Assembly: GCA_963742035.1 (NCBI GenBank)
Contig: CAVUKH010000008.1
Coordinates: forward strand, 227,727-291,726
DNA from: Bog-473 sp963742035
GTDB lineage: Bacteria > Actinomycetota > Acidimicrobiia > Acidimicrobiales > RAAP-2
DNA length: 64,000 nucleotides
Reading direction: 5' to 3'
Below are positions 18,201 through 26,219 of the stretch, piece after piece; within the stretch, counting starts at the first letter, position 1; each line of letters starts with the position of its first letter. The position numbers and the translations under genes were made by a program. The notes beneath the pieces were generated by a model, which saw nothing but the letters and a program-made list of their open reading frames with translations, searched no databases and was not told the origin of the DNA.

Positions 18201-18617
18201 CACGTCGGAGACCAGGATCTGCCCACCTTGCGCACAGGCACAGAGCCGGGCGGCTTCGACCACCGGGTCGCCGAAGTAGTCGCCGTCTTCGTGCACGACC
18301 TCACCGCCGCTCAGCCCGACCCGCAGTCCGACCTCCTCCGCCGAGGATCGGTTGTTCTCCTCGACCAGCTGTTGCATGCCGACGGCGCACGCGAGGCCCG
18401 CCGATGGAGTGGGAAAGACGACCATGAGACCGTCCCCGAGGTTCTTGACCTCTCGGCCGCCGCTGGCGGCGATCGCACGCCTGAGCAGGGAGAAGTGCGC
18501 CCGCCGGAAGACATCGGCCTGTTGTTGGTCCAGGCGGCTGGAGAGCTCGGTTGACCCGACAAGGTCGGTGAAAAGAGCCGCGACGACCTCAGAACCCTTG
18601 GCGGATTCTCCCTCCAT
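15291..18617 (-). CDS. Adenylate cyclase-AAA ATPase-TPR signalling protein
   Basis: 1108 residues. Residues about 10-195 are a class III nucleotidyl cyclase domain ('AALFTDLVGSTEL' with the first metal Asp, 'VKNLGDGLMVVF', 'EAARLCACAQGGQILVSD'). A STAND/AAA module follows with Walker A 'VAGEPGVGKTTL' and Walker B 'VLVLDDLQWADPASL'. The C-terminal 500 residues are helical TPR-like repeats. There is no C-terminal LuxR HTH, so output is likely cAMP rather than direct DNA binding. ATG at 18617 begins 'MEGESAKGSEVVAALFTD'. It is one of three giant ATPase regulators in this region and a separate transcription unit, convergent with dinB. Confidence 0.9.
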   Translation of the reverse strand: MEGESAKGSEVVAALFTDLVGSTELSSRLDQQQADVFRRAHFSLLRRAIAASGGREVKNLGDGLMVVFPTPSAGLACAVGMQQLVEENNRSSAEEVGLRVGLSGGEVVHEDGDYFGDPVVEAARLCACAQGGQILVSDVIRAMAGRRTACPLRDLGPLPLKGLPTPVQTFEVGWEPLPDTAGEDGPIPLPSRLALVPTTGVIGRTFEAAQMTLDLERVDEGNGGELVLVAGEPGVGKTTLAAQLARQAFDAGALVLLGRCDEDLAVPYGPFAEALHHYVVSGPEETLRAHVREHGATLAVLVPTLRTRLGELPGDPAGAQGAALRSDFEVQQHLMFRAIVDLLVRAGAEQPVVLVLDDLQWADPASLQLLRRIARSDELRRLLIVGTYRSSELTSDHPLYDALVALRRDLPVEVIELEGLGASEVVAFVEAVVGHALSESEVALADALSRETDGNPFFLGEVLRHLDETGAVAAGLPQHSTEEQLGSLQLPESVRQVIVSRVHNLGDAAREVLPMAAVIGREFDLHLLEILSQKAEGELLDVLEAAGGAALVDESPQIPGRYRFAHALVQHALSQHLGVTRRARVHRQIAEVLSAAPASESSVFEVARHWQMGARPSDVGPVVRACVAAGRRAVELSAFVDAVSWFAAAVERGGSLVSVERADLLVELGRAQIQADLLEAGRAALREAASLFADDKDAEALAEVALAYHGPMRVTYQDPAEKELLERALAALGPEVPSELRARLLAHLTSFCYDDTAPEKLELAEQAIALTAGSRDARSVFEANRALFWPQFGRASGALAASTAALTALGAAEETGDLQACIEGNWMAFLALVQLADWETARRHLASLDDLADRSGLPAEQGLTESIRQRMLVGVGRFAEAEERANSGLVSGPVSDSALMGYGTLITEIRRWCGPIQEGLALLDPSTFQPTPQVANLVAVARAALLSESDQAHDRHHEIEAMSRVSLANLTGEGSWTHALEIAGLGDVACAQGDRELGSAVLGLLSPWEGMFLQVSLIVDWGPANLYIGRVESLLGRHDDAVAHLEDALLATRAAELTIWEALAQAELSRALRGRGAVTDIVRSEELVRQARNTSHRLGLRRVERRLS

Positions 18618-18890
18618 CGGTCCGAAGCTTATGCCCGGGCCATCTGTGGGGGCGACGCTTCCAGAACCACGAAATCGCCTCGCAGAACTCTCCCGAGGGG
18701 ACGTTCGTGACCGCGGTGGTTCCGATCGCTCGTCCGTGGCAGGGGTCACGGCCACCACGCGCCTTCGCACGCGGTGAGGGGAAGAGCGAGTGCGAGCATT
18801 CGGCGGCGGTTGGTACGGCGCTGTTCATCGACTTCCCCGGTCGATTGAGAGCCACGGGACCCTGTGCCGGTCGATCTGTGTGGTTGTGGG

Positions 18891-19721
18891 TCAGGCATCG
18901 CGGTGCGACATCCGGACGGAGGCTGCCGCCAAGGCGATGGCGGCGTAGACGGCGAGGACCACAACGGCAGCGCCCGGCCTGAGGAGTCCCGCTGAGTGGT
19001 TGACCGTGACGGCGGCCTCGAGTGCGGTCCCGGGCACATACTGGCGGAGGCCGGCCGGAAGCAGCTGGCCCAGTGTGACGCCTCCCACAATGATCAGGAC
19101 CAGCGCCGTGGTCGCCGCTGCTGTGTGTCGGATGAGGCCGCCAAGCCCGACCCCGATGACGGAAATGAGGCTCACCGCGAGGGCACCGAAGACCACCGCT
19201 TCGAGGACGCCGGGGTGTGCGAAGGACACTTCGAGGTGCTTGCCACTGAAGACCTGCTGGCCGACTTCGAAGCTGACCACGGCAATCAGCAGCGCCACTG
19301 GGAACACGAACGCCGCAGTGACCCCGGCCTTGGCTGCCAGTACCCGCCGCCTCGTGGGCGTGGCGGCAAAGGTGGACCGAATCATCCCCGTCGCGTACTC
19401 GGCGGTCATGGCCCGTACCCCGAGTGCAGCAAGCAGCACGGCACCGACGAAAACGACGCCGAAGAGGGAGCAGGCGGTTGGGTCGAACATCTGGCGCTGC
19501 TGGCCGGTCATGGTGGACCATGCATGAATCTGGGAGACACAGAGGATGATTCCCAAGCCAACCGATATGCCGGTGGCCATGATTACTGTCCGCCACGTCG
19601 AGGGCAGCGTGCGGAGTTTGGTCCACTCCGCCTTCAGTGCCCGCCTGATCGTGGGTGTCCGCACCGGCGGAGCGGCGGGGGTGAAGTGAGTCGCATCGAT
19701 GGTGTGGGTCGCAATGCTCAT
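18891..19721 (-). CDS. ABC transporter permease (ABC-2 type)
   Basis: 276 residues with about six hydrophobic helices after a cytosolic 'RALKAEWTKLRTLPSTWRTV' segment, the standard start of actinobacterial ABC-2 permeases. It has no extracellular lipoprotein partner. Its ATG is one base after the TGA of the ATPase gene and uses an AAAGGAG inside the end of that gene, so the two form one export complex. The substrate is unknown; drug or lipid export would be usual. Confidence 0.88.
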   Translation of the reverse strand: MSIATHTIDATHFTPAAPPVRTPTIRRALKAEWTKLRTLPSTWRTVIMATGISVGLGIILCVSQIHAWSTMTGQQRQMFDPTACSLFGVVFVGAVLLAALGVRAMTAEYATGMIRSTFAATPTRRRVLAAKAGVTAAFVFPVALLIAVVSFEVGQQVFSGKHLEVSFAHPGVLEAVVFGALAVSLISVIGVGLGGLIRHTAAATTALVLIIVGGVTLGQLLPAGLRQYVPGTALEAAVTVNHSAGLLRPGAAVVVLAVYAAIALAAASVRMSHRDA

Positions 19722-19722
19722 G

Positions 19723-20652
19723 TCAAGCTCCTTTGGTTGCGTCGACCATCTGGCCGGCGTGGTAGTCGGTTTGGTCCTTGGTCAGGTCGAAATACGCCTC
19801 TTCGAGCGACGATCCCAGCGGGGCCAGCTCGACGAGGGTGATGTCGTGGGAGCACGCGGCCGCGCCGATCTCGGCGGAGTCCATGCCGGTCACGACCAGG
19901 GCGCCGTCAGAGCCACACTCGATCAGCGCGCCTCGCTGGGTCAGTATCTCAGCCAGACCGGCTTGCTCTACGGCCCGGACCCGGACACTCGAGGACGTAT
20001 GCCGGCTGATGAACTCATCGGTGCCGGCGTCAGCGATGATGCGGCCCCGACCGATCACAATCAGGTGATCGGCGGTCTGGGCCATCTCGCTCATGAGATG
20101 GCTCGAGAGGAACACGGTGCGGCCTTCTGATGCCAGGGACTTCATCAGATTGCGGATCCAGAGGATGCCCTCGGGGTCGAGGCCATTGATCGGCTCGTCG
20201 AACATCACCGTCTTGGGGTTGCCGAGCAGCGCGCCAGCAATGCCGAGCCGCTGACTCATGCCAAGCGAGAATGTCCCGACACTCTTTCCAGCCACGTCGC
20301 TGAGCCCGACGAGGTCGAGCACCTCGACCACCCGTCGGCGGGGGATGCCGTTGCTGTCGGCCAGCCACATGAGGTGATTGGCGGCACTGCGGCCGCCGAC
20401 GATGGCTTTGGCGTCCAAGAGCGCCCCGACCGACCGGAGTGGGTCGGCCAGCTGGCGGTAGGGTTTGCCGTCCACGCGGACTTCGCCTGAAGTCGGGGCG
20501 TCGAGCCCCAAGATCATGCGCATGGTGGTCGACTTGCCGGCGCCATTGGGGCCGAGGAATCCGGTCACCTGCCCGGGCCGGACTGTAAAGGAGACCTCGT
20601 TCACTGCCACGGTCTTGCCGTAGCGCTTGGTGAGATGCGTGGCCTCGATCAT
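19723..20652 (-). CDS. ABC transporter ATP-binding protein (DrrA type)
   Basis: 309 residues: Walker A 'GFLGPNGAGKSTTMRM', Q-loop region, signature 'SLGMSQRLGIAGALL' (variant of LSGGQ), Walker B 'TVMFDEPINGLDPEG', H-loop 'VFLSSHLMSE'. The C-terminal 90 residues are the accessory domain of DrrA-like antibiotic/daunorubicin exporters. It leads an operon with the permease and lies divergent from a SARP regulator; the intergenic region carries SARP-type repeats. Confidence 0.93.
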   Translation of the reverse strand: MIEATHLTKRYGKTVAVNEVSFTVRPGQVTGFLGPNGAGKSTTMRMILGLDAPTSGEVRVDGKPYRQLADPLRSVGALLDAKAIVGGRSAANHLMWLADSNGIPRRRVVEVLDLVGLSDVAGKSVGTFSLGMSQRLGIAGALLGNPKTVMFDEPINGLDPEGILWIRNLMKSLASEGRTVFLSSHLMSEMAQTADHLIVIGRGRIIADAGTDEFISRHTSSSVRVRAVEQAGLAEILTQRGALIECGSDGALVVTGMDSAEIGAAACSHDITLVELAPLGSSLEEAYFDLTKDQTDYHAGQMVDATKGA

Positions 20653-20703
20653 GGTGCTTCCTTTCGTCGTCGATCTGGTCTGGGAGCACCCTGCGCTCGG
20701 GAT

Positions 20704-20732
20704 CTGAGGTGCCGCTGATGTGGCCCTGAGGT
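20704..20732. promoter_or_regulatory. Candidate SARP operator: three 11-bp-spaced direct repeats
   Basis: CTGAGGT (20704), CTGATGT (20715) and CTGAGGT (20726) start exactly 11 bp apart, one helical turn, as described for OmpR-like SARP activators. It lies in the 133-bp region between the ABC exporter operon and the divergent SARP gene. A second set before the 24.0 kb gene supports the assignment. Confidence 0.7.
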
Positions 20733-20785
20733 AGGCCGGTCAGCTCAAGCACGTCGCACCTGGTCATCGGTCGTACCGTGGGGGT

Positions 20786-23700
20786 GTGGAAATCAAGCTC
20801 TTCGGCGCGTTCGAGGTGGTCAGCGGGGGTGTGGCGATACCGATTCGAGGCGCCAAGCAGCGGGCCCTCCTGGCTCTCCTGGCCCTCAACCGAGGGAGTC
20901 CGGTCAGCACCGACCGTCTGATCGATCAGCTGTGGGGCGACGGGCAGACCGTCAAGCCAACGAACGCATTGCAGGCGCAGATCGTCCAGCTACGCCGAAC
21001 TCTCGGAGCCTCAGCGATAGTCACCTCCGAAGCGGGCTATGCGCTCAATGTCAGTGCCAGTGACCTGGACGCAACACGATTCGAAGACCTGGTCGCTGAA
21101 GGTCGTCGCCTGAGCACCGAGGGCGAGCTCGCCCTCGCGTCCACCGTGCTTCGTGACGCCCTCCGGTTGCGCCGGGGCGAACCGCTGTCCGAGTTCGCAT
21201 ACGCCGGCTTTGCCGACGCCGAACGGGCCCATCTCAACGAGTTGGCCCTGGTGGCGACGGAGTACCGCCTCGAAGCGGACCTGGGGCTCGGCCATCACAA
21301 CGAGCTGGTGGGCGAGCTGGAAGCGCTGTGCCGTGAGCAGCCACTCCGCGAACGCCTCTGGGAGCTGCGCATGCTGGCGCTCTACCGAGCTGGGCGCCAA
21401 GCTGAAGCGCTGCGTGCCTTCACCGAAATCCGTGACCGCCTGGTCGACGAGCTCGGGATCGACCCCGGGTCTCCTCTTCGTGACCTCGAGGCGCGCATCC
21501 TGGCCCACGACCCGTCCCTCACCGCGGGGCAACAGGCACACGCACGTGCACCGTCGATGCCTTCCCTGCCGGGCAACCTGCCCGAACCACTGAGCAGCTT
21601 CCACGGGCGCGACATCGAACTGGAACAGGTGGACGAAGCGATTGACTCAAGCCGTTTGGTCACGTTGATTGGCCCTGGCGGGGTTGGCAAGACTCGTCTG
21701 GCGGTTGCGGCGGCGGCGCGGCGACGGAACCAGTACTCCGGTGGCACCTGGCTGGTGGAGCTCGCGGGTGTCACCGATTCCGCAGCCGTCGCCCCGGCTG
21801 CGGCTGTAGCCCTCGGTGCCTCGGGGCCTGCTCTGGGCAACGACCAGCCCTCTGAATCGACGGCGGATCTCATTGCCCGCCACCTCTCCGGCCGCTCTCT
21901 CGTCATCGTCCTCGACAACTGCGAACACGTCGTCGACGAGGCGGCTGCGCTCGCCCAGACCCTGGTCGAGGCGCTGCCTGGCCTCCGGGTGGTGGCCACA
22001 AGTCGCGAGCCCCTCGGCGTTCCCGGCGAGTTCCTTATTCCTGTCGTTGGCCTGGTGCCGGCGGACGCCGTCGAGCTCTTCGGGGACCGTGCTCGTGCCG
22101 TGCAGCCGGGCTTCGACCCCGACGGGCCCGCCGAAGCGATCATCGACGGCATCTGCCGCAAGCTCGACGGGCTGCCCCTGGCAATCGAGCTGGCGGCCGC
22201 CCGCCTCCGAGCACTCCCCCTGGCGACTCTGGCGGAGCGGCTCGACGACCGCTTCGCGCTGCTCAGCCGCGGTGCTCGCACCGCGCTGCCCCGCCAACGG
22301 ACCCTGCGTGCGGTCGTGGACTGGAGCTACGACCTCCTCTTCGATGACGAGCGCCGACTGTTCGCGCGTCTGTCCGTCTTTGTCGGCGGCTGCGAACTCG
22401 ACGCGATCGAGTCCGTGTGCGCTGACGACAAGGTGCCAAAGGACGACGTCCTCGACGTGTTGAGCCGGCTGGTGGACAAGTCGCTCGTCATGGCCCCGAT
22501 CGCGGGCCAGACCCGGTTCTCCCAGCTGCAGACGTTATGGCAGTACGGAACGGACCGCCTCAATGACTCCGACGAGGCTGACACGGTACGCGCCAGGCAC
22601 GCGGCCTATTTCCGCCAGTTCGCCGAGGGCGCCAATGAACGTCTTCGAGGTGCCGGGGCATCCGTGTCGCAGGCCCGCCTGACACCGGAGTTGGCCAATA
22701 TGAAGGTCGCGCTCGATTGGCACCTGGAGACCAGCGACATTGATGCGGCGTTGTTGATGGTCTCTGGAATGGCGTGGTTGTGGTTCGTCAACGGCGATTT
22801 TGCCGAAGGTGCGCGTTGGCTGGCCAGCGCGCTGGGGGCCGAAGGTGAGCGCCGAGCTGAGCTGCACGCCACCGCCCAGGTCTGGCACGGCTACTTCGTC
22901 GGCATATCGTCCAGCCCCGCGTCTGGAGTCCTCGAGTGCGACCGGGCCATTGTTGTCTTGAGGCCAGACGTCGACCGGGTCCGCTTGGCGGAAGCGCACT
23001 TGCTCCGAGCGACGGTACTGATACGCGCCTACGAATTCAGTCGGTCCCTCGAAGCCTTGGCTGAAGCGCGGGCCCTGCTGAAACCCGACGAGCAGGGTTG
23101 GCTCCTCGGTGCGCACGACATGCTGGTCAGCTGGAATATGGCCTCGTTCGGGCGTCTCGACGAGGCCGAGGCGGCCGCCCGTTCGAGCATTGAGCACTTC
23201 GACGCAGTAGGGGAAGTCTTGTTGGTGGTCAATGCACTGAACGCTCTCGCCGGCATCATCGCGGCCAAGGGAGATGTCGAAGGCGCAGCAATGGCCTACG
23301 AAGCGCTCCTACGGCGCTGCCGGGCCACCGGGGGGCACCCCTACCTGAACGCCGCCCTGGTCGCTCTCGCTGTCCTGCGGGCCCGACAAGGTGACGACGA
23401 CGCCGCAGACGATCTCTACCAAGAGGCCGTCGGCTGCTCGTTCAATCCTTGGTTGTCGGCCGACGCCATCGTTGGCCAAGCCGCAGTCGCCCGACGCCTG
23501 GGTGATCTGGCCCGGGCCAAGAGGTTGCTCGACACCGCAGCAGGCCTCTACCGAGACGCAGACATTCCGGCCGGTCGGCCCCGAGTGCTCGCGGGACTGG
23601 CCTGGTGGGCGCTCGGTGCAGGTCAACCCGACACCGCTGCCGTCTTCGCGGCGGACGCCGTCAGTGCTGCCGGGGCAATCGCGGATCCGGAAACGCAACT

Positions 23701-23878
23701 CCTCGCCGATTCTGCCCTGGCCGCCGCGAAGGCAATCGCTGAACCGGCCCAGCACAACGCCGCCCACAACTTCGTCGCGCTCGCGCAGCAGCGAACCCAA
23801 GGTCCGGCACATCGCTCGCTCACCGACGAGCCAGATCTGCTCGCCCTTGCAGCTCGCCTGACAGCAGCCGCTCTCTGA
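20786..23878 (+). CDS. SARP/BTAD-AAA-TPR transcriptional regulator (AfsR-like)
   Basis: 1030 residues. Residues 1-90 are an OmpR-type winged helix ('IKLFGAFEVVSGGVAIPIRGAKQRALLALLALN', recognition region 'KPTNALQAQIVQLRRTLG' in family notation), about 95-240 the bacterial transcriptional activator domain, then NB-ARC/AAA with Walker A 'LIGPGGVGKTRLAVA', Walker B 'LVIVLDNCEHVVDEA' and 'VVATSREPLGVPGE', then TPR repeats to the end. AfsR/SARP proteins activate neighbouring operons. GTG at 20786 gives the normal N-terminus. Likely targets are the divergent ABC exporter and the downstream TPR gene, both preceded by the same repeat. Confidence 0.93.
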   Translation: MEIKLFGAFEVVSGGVAIPIRGAKQRALLALLALNRGSPVSTDRLIDQLWGDGQTVKPTNALQAQIVQLRRTLGASAIVTSEAGYALNVSASDLDATRFEDLVAEGRRLSTEGELALASTVLRDALRLRRGEPLSEFAYAGFADAERAHLNELALVATEYRLEADLGLGHHNELVGELEALCREQPLRERLWELRMLALYRAGRQAEALRAFTEIRDRLVDELGIDPGSPLRDLEARILAHDPSLTAGQQAHARAPSMPSLPGNLPEPLSSFHGRDIELEQVDEAIDSSRLVTLIGPGGVGKTRLAVAAAARRRNQYSGGTWLVELAGVTDSAAVAPAAAVALGASGPALGNDQPSESTADLIARHLSGRSLVIVLDNCEHVVDEAAALAQTLVEALPGLRVVATSREPLGVPGEFLIPVVGLVPADAVELFGDRARAVQPGFDPDGPAEAIIDGICRKLDGLPLAIELAAARLRALPLATLAERLDDRFALLSRGARTALPRQRTLRAVVDWSYDLLFDDERRLFARLSVFVGGCELDAIESVCADDKVPKDDVLDVLSRLVDKSLVMAPIAGQTRFSQLQTLWQYGTDRLNDSDEADTVRARHAAYFRQFAEGANERLRGAGASVSQARLTPELANMKVALDWHLETSDIDAALLMVSGMAWLWFVNGDFAEGARWLASALGAEGERRAELHATAQVWHGYFVGISSSPASGVLECDRAIVVLRPDVDRVRLAEAHLLRATVLIRAYEFSRSLEALAEARALLKPDEQGWLLGAHDMLVSWNMASFGRLDEAEAAARSSIEHFDAVGEVLLVVNALNALAGIIAAKGDVEGAAMAYEALLRRCRATGGHPYLNAALVALAVLRARQGDDDAADDLYQEAVGCSFNPWLSADAIVGQAAVARRLGDLARAKRLLDTAAGLYRDADIPAGRPRVLAGLAWWALGAGQPDTAAVFAADAVSAAGAIADPETQLLADSALAAAKAIAEPAQHNAAHNFVALAQQRTQGPAHRSLTDEPDLLALAARLTAAAL

Positions 23879-23986
23879 CGCCGGCCGCTCTCTCACGTCA
23901 GCTCCCGAGAGCCATGCACGCCCCTCCTCCAACCGAAGCCCACGCCACTTTTCCCGCCGGACCTCAAACCTTGCGCCGGTCGGCTC

Positions 23987-24015
23987 ACCTCAGCATCACC
24001 TCAGAGCGGCCTCAG
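23987..24015. promoter_or_regulatory. Second candidate SARP operator (inverse orientation)
   Basis: On the plus strand ACCTCAG (23987), ACCTCAG (23998) and GCCTCAG (24009) repeat with an exact 11-bp period. They are the complement of the CTGAGGT repeats before the ABC operon. The last copy ends 23 bp before the ATG at 24039, the right place for an activator overlapping the -35 region. Confidence 0.68.
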
Positions 24016-24038
24016 GCCAGACGCCCAACCTGACAGTC

Positions 24039-24512
24039 ATGCACCAAAATCAACAACGGTCCCCCACCAGGGGCGGCCCCCCCGACGCCGACGGGCCCGC
24101 GGTCGAGGACCACGGTCGGGTCGTCACCACCACCATGGAGGCCGCCGCCTTCTATCGCCACGCGCAGCAGGCCGTGGACCCGGCCCACACGGTGACCGCG
24201 TTACGTCGCGCGGTCCACGCCGATCCGGCCTTTGGGCTCGCCGTCGCCGACCTCGACGCCATCACACACGTATCCCCCAGGCCCATCAGGGGCCACCAGA
24301 TGAACTGGGAACGCCACCACATGGAGGTCGTTCGCACCGCTGCCGCGGGCGACGTCCGTCGCGCCGCCGACCTCCTCCGTGAGCACCTCGCCAACGTCGG
24401 CTGCGACCCTCTCGCACGACGCATTGTCGCCGACCTCCGACAGCGCATGGGAGATCCGGCCGTGCCCGAGGGCCTCGGCGGCACGGTTCCCGGTTGCCAT
24501 CCCACTTGGTGA
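24039..24512 (+). CDS. Small TPR-like helical protein
   Basis: 157 residues. Two helix pairs resemble TPR units of larger actinobacterial tetratricopeptide proteins: 'FYRHAQQAVDPAHTVTALRRAVHADPAFGLAVADL' pattern and 'WERHHMEVVRTAAAGDVRRAADLLREHLANVGCDPLARRIV' pattern (family notation). The first 30 residues are polar and probably disordered. No signal peptide or membrane helix. It follows the SARP gene and its operator-like repeats, so it is probably SARP-controlled. Function unknown. Confidence 0.65.
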   Translation: MHQNQQRSPTRGGPPDADGPAVEDHGRVVTTTMEAAAFYRHAQQAVDPAHTVTALRRAVHADPAFGLAVADLDAITHVSPRPIRGHQMNWERHHMEVVRTAAAGDVRRAADLLREHLANVGCDPLARRIVADLRQRMGDPAVPEGLGGTVPGCHPTW

Positions 24513-24622
24513 CGTCGGACCTGATGTCAACCCACCATCGCCACGCACCCGAACCGACAGCGAGAGTTTCCGGGCAGCGGAAGGGTCGTCGCCCATGCCA
24601 CTGCAGTGGGGCACACGCCTGC

Positions 24623-25456
24623 TCACTCTCTGCGCTCCGGCGACTGAGCCACCACGAACTGGTGGTCGCTGCGGGTGCGGTACACCCCGCGCGAATCCCG
24701 ACACGGCTCGAGGGCGGCGAGCACGACGTCACGAAGGGCCGCGGAGTCGTTCGAGCGCAGCGCAGGGACCGCCGGGCCCACGCTGGATATCGCCCGCCAC
24801 GCCGTGTCCGCGTCCGGCCACTCCATCGTCGAGACACGGCCGCCGCGCTCGAGCACCTCGAACCCGCTCACCTCCAACATCTCCTCGGCGACGCCCGGCG
24901 CGGCGATGTTGTTGAGGCGTCGCATCGAGTCTCGGTGCTGCTCGGGAGCGTGAAACGCAAAGACCTTGAACACCTCACGGATGTCAAGGGGCGGTCCCTG
25001 CCCCCAGAAACTGATGGCAACCAGCCCGCCGGGTCTCAGCACCCGATGGATTTCGTCGAGTGCCTCAACGCAGTCACCCCAAATGCCGTTCACCGAGAGG
25101 ACAGCGTCGAAGCACCCGTCGGTCCAGGGAAGCTCGAACATCGACCCAACTCGCAGATCGGCGGTCGGCGTGCGGTCGCGCGCCACCGCCACGAGTTCGA
25201 CGGCTGCATCGATGCCGGCGACGTCCGCCCCCATGCCGTCTGCGACCCGGACCGCAAGGCCGGAACCGCATGCCACGTCGAGGAGGGAGGTCCCCGGACC
25301 CACCCCGAGCCTGGGAAGCAGTGCGACCAGCATGTCGATCGAGTAATGCTCATAGAGGCACGACCAATCGATGGCCCTGCTTCCCCACGCTTCCCCCGCC
25401 TCCTCCCAGCGGTGGGGCGGTGGAGCGGTCGCAGCGTGTTCGTGGGCGGATGCCAT
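24623..25456 (-). CDS. SAM-dependent methyltransferase (class I)
   Basis: 277 residues with SAM motif I 'LLDVACGSGLAVRVA', motif II 'DVAGIDAAVELVAVA', post-I acidic residue and 'LDEIHRVLRPGGLVAISFW' (motif III and following strand), as in UbiE/type-11 methyltransferases. The acceptor is unknown. ATG at 25456 is preferred over an in-frame GTG at 25462; a short dyad abuts the ATG. Confidence 0.87.
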   Translation of the reverse strand: MASAHEHAATAPPPHRWEEAGEAWGSRAIDWSCLYEHYSIDMLVALLPRLGVGPGTSLLDVACGSGLAVRVADGMGADVAGIDAAVELVAVARDRTPTADLRVGSMFELPWTDGCFDAVLSVNGIWGDCVEALDEIHRVLRPGGLVAISFWGQGPPLDIREVFKVFAFHAPEQHRDSMRRLNNIAAPGVAEEMLEVSGFEVLERGGRVSTMEWPDADTAWRAISSVGPAVPALRSNDSAALRDVVLAALEPCRDSRGVYRTRSDHQFVVAQSPERRE

Positions 25457-25469
25457 GCACACATTGTGC
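25457..25469. promoter_or_regulatory. Short dyad GCACA-CAT-TGTGC at methyltransferase start
   Basis: Five-base arms around a three-base centre directly upstream of the ATG at 25456. The position would suit an operator, but the dyad is short and may be chance. Confidence 0.25.
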
Positions 25470-25627
25470 GCCGGCTACCCGAAGTGGTCTTGAAGTTCTT
25501 GTGGAGATCCTTTGAAGGCGATCGTCAGGGGAACACCATTCCGTCTTCATGACCTGCACACGGCCATCCCGGATAGTGGAGTCAGCGGCAACTTCCCGCC
25601 GTCGCACACGGACCGAAAGGACCCACC

Positions 25628-26191
25628 ATGACTCAGACCGAAGCCCCCACCGTCGACAACGGGGTCAACATCGAGGCGCTCCGCGGCGCCCGACAGGCGC
25701 TGACCGATGCGCCTGAGGCGGCGCAGTTTCAGTGGCGTGCTCGCTGCGAGTGGGTGAACGGCACGCACAGCCGCTCGATCGTCACCGACTTCTCCGGCCT
25801 CGGCGACCAGCACTTCCACCGGCAGACCTACACCATTGAGGCGGACCACCCCGAAGTGTTCGCATCGGAGGACAACGGTGTGACCCCTCCCGAGATCGTC
25901 CTCGGGGCCCTGGCCTCCTGCCTCACTGCAGGCGTGGCCACGGTGGCCACCAACCGCGGCGTTCAGCTGCGCTCGGTGACCGCGACAGTGCAGGGCGAAA
26001 TGGACCTCCAGGGCATCCTCGGCATTGATGCTGACGTCCGAAACGGCTTTGACCACATAGACGTCCGGTTCGAGATCGACGCGGACGCGAGTCAGGCTGA
26101 CATCGAGGCCATCGTCGCGCAGTCCCAGAAGCGTTCCGCCGTCTTCGACATCGTCACCAACCCGACGACGGTGCAAGTGACGGTGGCCTGA
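25628..26191 (+). CDS. OsmC/Ohr family protein
   Basis: 187 residues. The OsmC core has the first redox Cys in 'VLGALASCLTAGVATVAT'. Where OsmC/Ohr enzymes have a second Cys before a helix, this protein has Ser in 'QSQKRSAVFDIVTNPT', so it lacks the classical Cys pair for hydroperoxide reduction. A GAAAGGA ribosome-binding site precedes the ATG. It lies 28 bp before a broken flavoprotein gene. A role in thiol stress is possible but a standard peroxidase mechanism is unlikely. Confidence 0.85.
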   Translation: MTQTEAPTVDNGVNIEALRGARQALTDAPEAAQFQWRARCEWVNGTHSRSIVTDFSGLGDQHFHRQTYTIEADHPEVFASEDNGVTPPEIVLGALASCLTAGVATVATNRGVQLRSVTATVQGEMDLQGILGIDADVRNGFDHIDVRFEIDADASQADIEAIVAQSQKRSAVFDIVTNPTTVQVTVA

Positions 26192-26219
26192 ACTACGCCG
26201 ATCGCGACCGAGAAGCCAC

